Source: Actinacidiphila guanduensis (GTDB taxonomy: Bacteria > Actinomycetota > Actinomycetes > Streptomycetales > Streptomycetaceae). From it: DNA of 64,000 bases. Every line of letters starts with the position of its first letter. Position 1 is the stretch's first letter. Positions 58,899-64,000 of this stretch are shown here, piece after piece. Location of the stretch: NCBI RefSeq assembly GCF_900103985.1, contig NZ_FNIE01000002.1, positions 620,001-684,000 of the forward strand. The letters run 5' to 3'. The notes below the pieces were generated by a model. It saw only the letters and a list, made by a program, of their open reading frames with translations. It did not search any database and had not been told where the DNA came from. A program made the position numbers and the translations under genes.

Positions 58899-59897
58899 GT
58901 GGCGTCCGACCAGCTTGCCTACGCGCCCGCCCGCCCCGAGGGCGACACCGTCCAGGAGCGCGAGGACTTCCGCCTCCCCCAGCAGCGCATCCCCGCCCCG
59001 GCGTTCGCCGCGATGGCCGGGTCCGGCGCCGCGGGGCTGGCCCCCGCACCCGCCAAGCAGCCGCTGCCGCCGGCCCAGCCCGCGCCGATAGCCCTGCCCG
59101 ACGCGGGCCCCGGCACCCGGCTGACCGGCGTGCCGACCTACGACCCCACGGCGCTCGCGCCCGCGGCCGCCCCCTCCCCGGCTCCGACTGCCGTGCCGGA
59201 GGCGCCCATTGCCGAGCCGGCCGAGCCCGTCACGGCCGCTGTGCCCACGCTGCCCGCGCCCGCCGACCCCGGTGCCGCGCTGTGCGCGCGCCTGCTCGGC
59301 GAGGTCGCCGCCCAGCGCGAGGCCGCCGCCCGTGCCGAGCGCGAGGCCGCGGAGAAGGCCGCCGCCGCGCAGGCCGCCCGCGAGGCCGCCGAGCGCCGGG
59401 TGCGCGAGCAGGCCGCCGCCGCCAAGGCCGCCGCCGAGGAGAAGGCGCGGGCCGAGGCCGAGGCCGCCGCCCGCGCGGAGGCCGAGCGGCTGGAGCGGCT
59501 GGCCGCCTCCTACATCAAGCCGGTCGTCTCCTGCACGCTGGGCGCGGGCTTCGGCGAGGCAGACCCGTGGTCCAACCTCCACACCGGCCAGGACTTCGCC
59601 GCGCCGACCGGCACCCCCGTGCACGCCGTCCACGGCGGCACCATCACCTCAGCGGGCTGGGCCGGCGCCTACGGCTACCGCGTCGTGCTCACCCTCGACG
59701 ACGGCACTGAGCTCTGGTACTGCCACCTGTCCACGATGGTCGCCACCGAGGGCCGCGTCACCACCGGCGACACCGTCGGCCGCGTGGGCGCCACGGGCAA
59801 CGTCCCGGCGCCCCACCTCCACCTGGAGGTCCGCCCCGCCGGCGCCGCCCCGATCGACCCCCTCCCCTGGCTCCGCGCCCACGACGTCACCGTCTGA
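58899..59897 (+). CDS. M23 peptidoglycan endopeptidase under c-di-AMP control
   Basis: 332 residues from the GTG at 58899 with AAGGAG upstream. The first ~125 residues are Pro/Ala-rich and disordered; a classical signal peptide is not evident. An Ala/Glu/Arg coiled coil spans about 128-200 (AREAAERRVREQAAAAKAAA). The LytM/M23 domain follows: NLHTGQDFAAPTGTPVHAVH (zinc His and Asp), YGYRVVLTLDDGTELWYCHLS and GNVPAPHLHLEVRP (HxH site). It should cut peptide cross-links of the wall. The c-di-AMP riboswitch in its leader fits control of wall growth or germination. How it leaves the cell is unclear. Confidence 0.9.
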   Translation: MASDQLAYAPARPEGDTVQEREDFRLPQQRIPAPAFAAMAGSGAAGLAPAPAKQPLPPAQPAPIALPDAGPGTRLTGVPTYDPTALAPAAAPSPAPTAVPEAPIAEPAEPVTAAVPTLPAPADPGAALCARLLGEVAAQREAAARAEREAAEKAAAAQAAREAAERRVREQAAAAKAAAEEKARAEAEAAARAEAERLERLAASYIKPVVSCTLGAGFGEADPWSNLHTGQDFAAPTGTPVHAVHGGTITSAGWAGAYGYRVVLTLDDGTELWYCHLSTMVATEGRVTTGDTVGRVGATGNVPAPHLHLEVRPAGAAPIDPLPWLRAHDVTV

Positions 59898-59996
59898 CCC
59901 GAAGCCCCCCAGCACCACCCCCCGCCCCGGCGGCCCCGGCGCCCACCCCCCCTGCGCCGGGGCCGCCGGTCTTTCGCTGCCCGGTCCGCGCGCGGG

Positions 59997-60560
59997 CTAC
60001 TCGGACGTGGGATACGGGCGCAGCTCCGTCGTCCGCAGCTTCCACGGCCCGACGCTGACGTCGTCGCCGAAGACGTAGTCGTGCCGGGCCCGGTAACGCG
60101 GCCCGTCGGGGTGAGGGCCCGGGTCCGTGAAGACGGAGAGCGTGCTGCGACGGGGGTCGACCAGGAGGTAGACCTCGATTCCCATGGCCGAGTAGTCGCC
60201 GGTCCTCGTTGCGCAGCCGTGGCCCGAGGGCGGGACGACGTCCACGACCAGGGTCACGTCGTCGGGGTGGAAGGGTCCCGTTGTGGGCTTGGTGGACAGG
60301 CCGTACGGCATGACGATCACGTCGGGCCGCCGCAGCCTTCCCACGGATGCGTTCTCCACCGCGGCGCCCGCGGCGGCGATGAGCGAGGGGCCGAGGTGCT
60401 GGGCCAACTCCCGGCGGACGCGCAGAACGGCGCCTTCGTGCGGCCGCGACGGCCACGCCGTCAAGACGATGCCCTCGCCCGTGATCTCGTAGCCGCGGAT
60501 GTCGTCGGGAGCAAGCCTGGCGAGCTCTTCGGCGACGGCGTGGAACCGCGCATAGGTCAT
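59997..60560 (-). CDS. Uma2-family (DUF820) putative endonuclease
   Basis: 187 residues from the ATG at 60560. It matches the Uma2 family, a PD-(D/E)XK nuclease-like fold common in actinomycetes and cyanobacteria: YARFHAVAEELARLAPDDIR at the start, GIVLTAWPSRPHEGAVLRVR, RRPDVIVMPYGLSTKPT (the Asp of the active site), DVTLVVDVVPPSGHGCATRTGDYSAMGIEVYLLVDPRR, in which the usual ExxS...K is changed to VVDVVPPSGHGCATRTGDY, so the catalytic Glu/Lys may be lost. Biological role unknown. The frame continues open far upstream, but only this part resembles the family. Confidence 0.82.
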   Translation of the reverse strand: MTYARFHAVAEELARLAPDDIRGYEITGEGIVLTAWPSRPHEGAVLRVRRELAQHLGPSLIAAAGAAVENASVGRLRRPDVIVMPYGLSTKPTTGPFHPDDVTLVVDVVPPSGHGCATRTGDYSAMGIEVYLLVDPRRSTLSVFTDPGPHPDGPRYRARHDYVFGDDVSVGPWKLRTTELRPYPTSE

Positions 60561-60619
60561 GCACCCATCGTCCGCCTGGAACCGCTCGCCCTGGCACGCA
60601 CGTCGGCCCGGCGGCGTTT

Positions 60620-61960
60620 TCAGAGGTGTTTGCCGGGGGTGGGGGACTGCCAGGTGGGGCGGGGGTGGGGGAAGGGCGGTGGGGGCGCGGGGGGTGGGGT
60701 GGGCCAGGTGCGGGGGGCGTTCGTGGCGAGGTAGGCGGCGGCCAGGGCCGGGCGGGCCCAGGTCTTGCGGTGCCAGATGTGGGCGAGGAGTTCGGACTCG
60801 CGGGCCGCGAAGTCGGGGCCCGGGGCGCCGCGTACGGCGGCCGCGCGCAGGAAGGCGAGGTGCGTGGCGAAGGCGATGTAGTCGCGCACCGCCCGGGCGG
60901 CCGCCTCGCCGTGCAGGCGCCGCGCCACCCGGCGGGCTTCGGCCCGTACCTGCATCGAGGCAAGCGCGGCCGGCTCCCCCACCGGCAGCCAGCCCGCGGC
61001 CGCGTACACCGCCAGGTGCCGCCGCACCGTGCGCAGTTCGTTCGCCCGCGCCCAGAAGGCCAGCCACACCACCAGCCCGAACACCGGCACCATCACCGAG
61101 AAGTACACCGTCAGGAACCCCACCGGCGACAGCTCCGAGGTGCCGTTCCACGTCCCGTGCAGCACCATCGCCAGCAGCCAGCCCGCCACCGGCGGCAGCC
61201 AGCGCCAGCGCCACCGCACCCCGGGCCGGACAACTGCCGCGAGCGCGAAGCCGATCCCGGTCATCGAGGTGAAGAGCGGGTGCGCGAAGGGCGTCATCAG
61301 CACCCGCACCACGAAGGTCGCCGCGGTGGTGCCGACCCCGTCCCCGCCGAGTGCCTTGTCCTCGTTGAAGGCCGTGCCGAGGTAGAGGATGTTCTCGGTG
61401 AAGGCGAAGCCGGTCGCGGTGAGCCCGGCCAGCACGATCCCGTCCACCAGCGACTCGATGTGCCGCCGCCGCAGCAGGAACAGCAGCAGCAGCGCCGTGC
61501 CCTTCGCGGTCTCCTCCACCAGTGGCGCGACGAACATCGCGCCCCACTGGTCGGATTGCGTGGGCGTGGCGGAGAAGGTCGAGGCGAGCAGTTTCGCCCC
61601 GTACTCGTTGGCGAAGATCGCCACCAGGGTCGCCGCGCAGGCGCCCCAGGAGAAGGCGAAGGCGACGTTCTGCCACGGGCTGGGCGCCACATGGTCGAAC
61701 CACAGGTAGGCCCAGCCGATCAGCGGCACCGGCACGATCGCCAGCGCAAGCCCCACCAGGAAGGGCTCGGTGCCGATGTGGTGGCGCACCACCGCGAGGA
61801 TGACCACCCCGCACACGGCGAGCGCGGTGAAGAGCGCACCCGTCCGCACCGCCCGGCTCTCCCGGAAGGAGCGGCGCGGCCCGTAGTGCACCGTGGCCGG
61901 CTCGGCCGGCCCGCTTGCGGCGGGGGAGCCCGACGCGGACGGGTACGAGTAGGTCGTCAC
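60620..61960 (-). CDS. PrsW-family intramembrane metalloprotease
   Basis: 446 residues with about eight membrane helices. The conserved PrsW motifs are present: APLVEETAKGTALLLLF (EExxK, near 144), GLTATGFAFTENILYLG (FxxxEN, near 181), MTPFAHPLFTSMTGIGFA (H, near 222) and AMVLHGTWNGTSE (H, near 265). Family members such as Bacillus PrsW cut membrane anti-sigma factors; many Streptomyces homologues are uncharacterised. The N-terminal 40 residues are Ser/Ala/Pro-rich, and the C-terminal ~150 are cytoplasmic, ending in a Pro-rich stretch. It is read on the same strand as trmB upstream, with a 63-base gap. Confidence 0.9.
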   Translation of the reverse strand: MTTYSYPSASGSPAASGPAEPATVHYGPRRSFRESRAVRTGALFTALAVCGVVILAVVRHHIGTEPFLVGLALAIVPVPLIGWAYLWFDHVAPSPWQNVAFAFSWGACAATLVAIFANEYGAKLLASTFSATPTQSDQWGAMFVAPLVEETAKGTALLLLFLLRRRHIESLVDGIVLAGLTATGFAFTENILYLGTAFNEDKALGGDGVGTTAATFVVRVLMTPFAHPLFTSMTGIGFALAAVVRPGVRWRWRWLPPVAGWLLAMVLHGTWNGTSELSPVGFLTVYFSVMVPVFGLVVWLAFWARANELRTVRRHLAVYAAAGWLPVGEPAALASMQVRAEARRVARRLHGEAAARAVRDYIAFATHLAFLRAAAVRGAPGPDFAARESELLAHIWHRKTWARPALAAAYLATNAPRTWPTPPPAPPPPFPHPRPTWQSPTPGKHL

Positions 61961-62023
61961 CCTGCGACAGTACGGGGGCGGGGGTGCGCCGCGCGAGAGT
62001 ACGGACGAACCCGGCAGAGCCGG

Positions 62024-62785
62024 TCAGAAGGCCGGCCGGACCCGCTCGAAGAGCAGGTCGCGCACCACGTGGCCCTTCGCGAGGCCCTGCCGCTCGAACT
62101 TCGTCATCGGCCGGAAGTCCGGTCGCGGGGCGAAACCGTCGTGCAGGTTGGCCAGGCCCGGGGCCGCTGTCAGCACCTGGAGCATCTGCTCGGCGTAGGG
62201 CTCCCAGTCGGTCGCGCAGTGCAGCACCGCGCCGGGCCGCAGCAGCGGCGTCACCAGGGCGAGGAACTCCGGCTGGATCAGCCGCCGTTTGTGGTGGCGG
62301 GTCTTGGGCCAGGGGTCGGGGAAGTACACCCGCAGGCCCGACAGGCTCGCCGGCGGCAGCATGTCGCGCAGCAGCACGATCGCGTCGCCGTTGCCGATCC
62401 GCAGGTTCGCCAGGCCCATCCGGTCCGCGAGCGCCAGCAGGTTGCCCTGCCCGGGGGTGTGGACATCGACGGCGAGGATGCCGGTCGAGGGGTCCGCGGC
62501 CGCCATCTGCGCGGTGGCGTCGCCCATGCCGAAGCCGATCTCCACGACCACGCGCGGCTCGGGCACCCCGAACAGGGCGGCGAGGTCGAGTGGAGAGCCG
62601 TCCAGTTCGACGCCCCAGCGGTCCCAGTGCCGCGCGATGGCGGCGGCCTGGGCGGGCGTGATGCGGCCCCGCCGGGCGTGGAAGGAGCGGATGCGGTGCT
62701 CGCCGCGCGAGCCCGCGGGATCGGGCGCGGGCCCCTCGGGGAACATCCGGGCGGCGGTCGGGGTGGAGGCAGGCGAAGTGGACAC
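62024..62785 (-). CDS. trmB: tRNA (guanine-46-N7)-methyltransferase
   Basis: A 253-residue SAM-dependent methyltransferase that makes m7G46 in the variable loop of tRNAs. Family landmarks: RIRSFHARRGRITPAQAAAI near 31, VVVEIGFGMGDATAQMAAAD (SAM motif, 79-98), NLRIGNGDAIVLLRDMLP, LRVYFPDPWPKTRHHKRRLI (PDPWPKxRHxKRR, the hallmark motif) and FRPMTKFERQGLAKGHVVRDL at the C-terminus (TxFExxGLxxG). Length is normal for an actinomycete enzyme with a short N-terminal extension. Confidence 0.95.
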   Translation of the reverse strand: MSTSPASTPTAARMFPEGPAPDPAGSRGEHRIRSFHARRGRITPAQAAAIARHWDRWGVELDGSPLDLAALFGVPEPRVVVEIGFGMGDATAQMAAADPSTGILAVDVHTPGQGNLLALADRMGLANLRIGNGDAIVLLRDMLPPASLSGLRVYFPDPWPKTRHHKRRLIQPEFLALVTPLLRPGAVLHCATDWEPYAEQMLQVLTAAPGLANLHDGFAPRPDFRPMTKFERQGLAKGHVVRDLLFERVRPAF

Positions 62786-62866
62786 AGTGCCTCGATTCTA
62801 CGGGGGTACGGGGCCGGACCTTCGAGGCGCAGGTCACAGGGGGGCGGGGCCCTGCGGGGCTCAGCG

Positions 62867-63050
62867 CGTACGGCCTCGTTTGCCTGGGGCGGCGTCTGCG
62901 TGCCCGGCTGGGCTGCTACGGCCCCGCGTGCTCGGGGCGCCCGCGTGCGTGGGACTCCGCCCGTACGGTCTCGTGTGCCTGGGGCGCCTGCATGCCGGCT
63001 GGCCTCGTACGGCCCCGCGTGCCCGGGGGCGCCCGCTGTACGACTCTGCC
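62867..63050. repeat. Two tandem copies of a ~90-95-bp repeat
   Basis: Copy 1 (62867-62961) and copy 2 (62962-63050) share GTACGGYCTCGTKTGCCTGG, TACGGCCCCGCGTGC and GGGGCGCCCGC; a degenerate third copy begins at 63051. The whole 62786-63160 gap between trmB and lhgO is non-coding and built from these GTACGG-anchored units. Confidence 0.75.
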
Positions 63051-63160
63051 CGTACAGCCCCGCGCGCTGCCTGCGGGCGGCCGCGGCCGTACGGGCCCGC
63101 GCGGCTTCCTTGTCAGGACGGCCCCCCGTACGGGGCCCCGCAAAGCGCCGCCGTGCCCGC

Positions 63161-64000
63161 TCAGCCGCGTTCCAGCGCCTCCAGGGCGCGCCGGGCGATC
63201 TCGCGGCCGATCGGCAGGGCCGCGGTGGCCGCGGGGGAGGGCGCGTTGAGGACGTGGACGAAGGGACCCTCGCCGGCGAAGAGGAAGTCGTCGACGAGCG
63301 TGCCGTCCGGCAGCAGCGCCTGGGCCCGTACGCCGGCCGGGGCGGGCCGCAAGTCCTCCGGGCGCAGGGCGGGCAGCAGCCGCCGGGCCGCGGCGGTGAA
63401 CGCCCGCTTCGACAGGGAGCGGCGCACCTCGCCGGCCTCGTCGCGCCAGTGCCGGCGCAGGATGCGCCAGGTGCCGGGGAAGGCCGCGGTGCCGGCGAGG
63501 TCGCGCAGCCGTACGGTGCCGCGCCGGTAGCCCTCGCGGGCGGCGGCGGGCACGGCGTTGGGACCCAGGTGCACGTGGCCGTGCACGTCACGGGTCAGGT
63601 GCACGCCGAGGAAGGGGAAGCGCGGGTCGGGCACCGGGTAGACCAGCCCCCGTACGAGGTCGGCCCGCTCGGGCGCGAGCTGCCAGAACTCGCCGCGGAA
63701 CGGCACGATCCGCGCCCCCGGCCGGTGGCCGGCCATCCGCGCGACGCGGTCGCTGTGCAGCCCGGCGCAGTTGACGACCACCCGGCTGCGGACGGCTCCG
63801 CCGGACGTACGGATCAGGACGGTGCCCACGCCGCCGCTCTCGTCCCGGCGGGCCCCGGTGTCCGCACTCGGGTCCCCCGTGCCGGCACCCTCCTCGCGCC
63901 GGGTGCCGGCCGTGGACAGCGCGGTCACCGCTTCTCCGTAGCGGATCGTGCCGCCCGCGGCGGTGACCTCCTCGGCGAGCGCGGCGGCCATCGCGGGGAA
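63161..64000 (-). CDS. lhgO: L-2-hydroxyglutarate oxidase (5' end cut by window edge)
   Basis: 280 C-terminal codons are visible. The protein is an FAD-dependent DAO-family oxidoreductase: GGTIRYGEAVTAL, RVVVNCAGLHSDRVARMAGH, RIVPFRGEFWQLAPERADLV, GLVYPVPDPRFPFLGVHLTR and DVHGHVHLGPNAVPAAAREGY, the last two being characteristic of LhgO/YgaF. The C-terminus GVRAQALLPDGTLVDDFLF and VLNAPSPAATAALPIGREIA closes the FAD site. LhgO recycles L-2-hydroxyglutarate to 2-oxoglutarate. An acidic Gly/Asp/Arg-rich insert of about 25 residues (near residues 34-58 of the visible part) is unusual. The N-terminal FAD-binding fold lies beyond 64000. Confidence 0.9.
   Translation of the reverse strand, partial: FPAMAAALAEEVTAAGGTIRYGEAVTALSTAGTRREEGAGTGDPSADTGARRDESGGVGTVLIRTSGGAVRSRVVVNCAGLHSDRVARMAGHRPGARIVPFRGEFWQLAPERADLVRGLVYPVPDPRFPFLGVHLTRDVHGHVHLGPNAVPAAAREGYRRGTVRLRDLAGTAAFPGTWRILRRHWRDEAGEVRRSLSKRAFTAAARRLLPALRPEDLRPAPAGVRAQALLPDGTLVDDFLFAGEGPFVHVLNAPSPAATAALPIGREIARRALEALERG

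Noticed and set aside
60561-62837. Upstream extension of the Uma2 frame through PrsW and TrmB
   Set aside because: The extension is the antisense-free alternative frame of two real genes on the same strand and has no relation to Uma2 proteins; the ATG at 60560 starts the recognised domain.

Overview
The window is chromosomal DNA of a high-GC actinomycete, most likely Streptomyces or a close relative. The signs are extreme GC at third codon positions, frequent GTG starts, lipoprotein and Tat signal peptides, a Streptomyces-type c-di-AMP riboswitch in front of a cell-wall peptidase, and characteristic families such as a fused nitrate reductase/flavoprotein reductase, a DEAD-box helicase with an SYGDRDR-rich tail, and secreted enzymes with ricin-type lectin domains. 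Both window edges cut genes: a TarB-like protein at the left and lhgO at the right.

Layout. 1-5.7 kb: a sialic acid module (nanT-nanA-nanH and a divergent GntR/FadR-type regulator with a palindromic operator). 5.7-10.5 kb: an accessory block that ends at tRNA-Pro(GGG). It holds a SUKH (SMI1/KNR4) protein, a TOPRIM protein, a small hypothetical gene, a complete DarT-DarG toxin-antitoxin/anti-phage pair of visibly lower GC, and the decayed 3' end of a tyrosine integrase next to the tRNA 3' end. 10.6-18.7 kb: a MarR regulator with a very unusual repeat-rich N-terminus, divergent from an MFS exporter; two AraC regulators; a lipoprotein; an SGNH hydrolase with a ricin lectin domain; a DMT transporter. 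Between the SGNH hydrolase and the second AraC gene lies about 1 kb of non-coding DNA with an 8-bp-period satellite and an 81-nt almost perfect hairpin. 19-23.9 kb: a triple-repeat/NHL-propeller secreted protein in tandem with a Tat-exported phospholipase C-like phosphoesterase, a strong terminator and tRNA-Glu. 24-27.9 kb: a zincin, a low-complexity envelope protein, the DEAD-box helicase and tRNA-Lys.

27.9-33 kb: a second accessory block just downstream of tRNA-Lys. It contains a MazG-like pyrophosphohydrolase overlapping a frameshifted kinase remnant, short orphan genes of the type seen in integrative elements, an M1 metallopeptidase and a 5'-damaged IS5-family transposase. 32.8-37 kb: an AraC regulator, a PoxB-like ThDP enzyme and an O-methyltransferase, possibly a small biosynthetic or metabolic cluster. 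37-45.7 kb: a GH12 glucanase with a lectin domain, an alpha/beta hydrolase, a secreted phosphodiesterase, a stand-alone MurG paralogue divergent from an ATP-grasp ligase, and two lipoproteins. 45.7-56.7 kb: core carbon and nitrogen metabolism, namely the fused assimilatory nitrate reductase with a putative GlnR box, then a glycolate oxidase operon (glcDEF) with a palindromic operator and an LldP/GlcA permease. 56.8-64 kb: a DUF4240 protein, a Tat-exported amidase, the c-di-AMP riboswitch with an M23 peptidase, a Uma2 protein, a PrsW-like protease, TrmB and LhgO.

The best candidates for notable biology are the tRNA-linked DarTG island, the repeat-extended MarR regulator, the giant hairpin at 16668-16748, and the MurG-paralogue/ATP-grasp pair. 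All functional calls come from reading motifs by eye; no database search was run.
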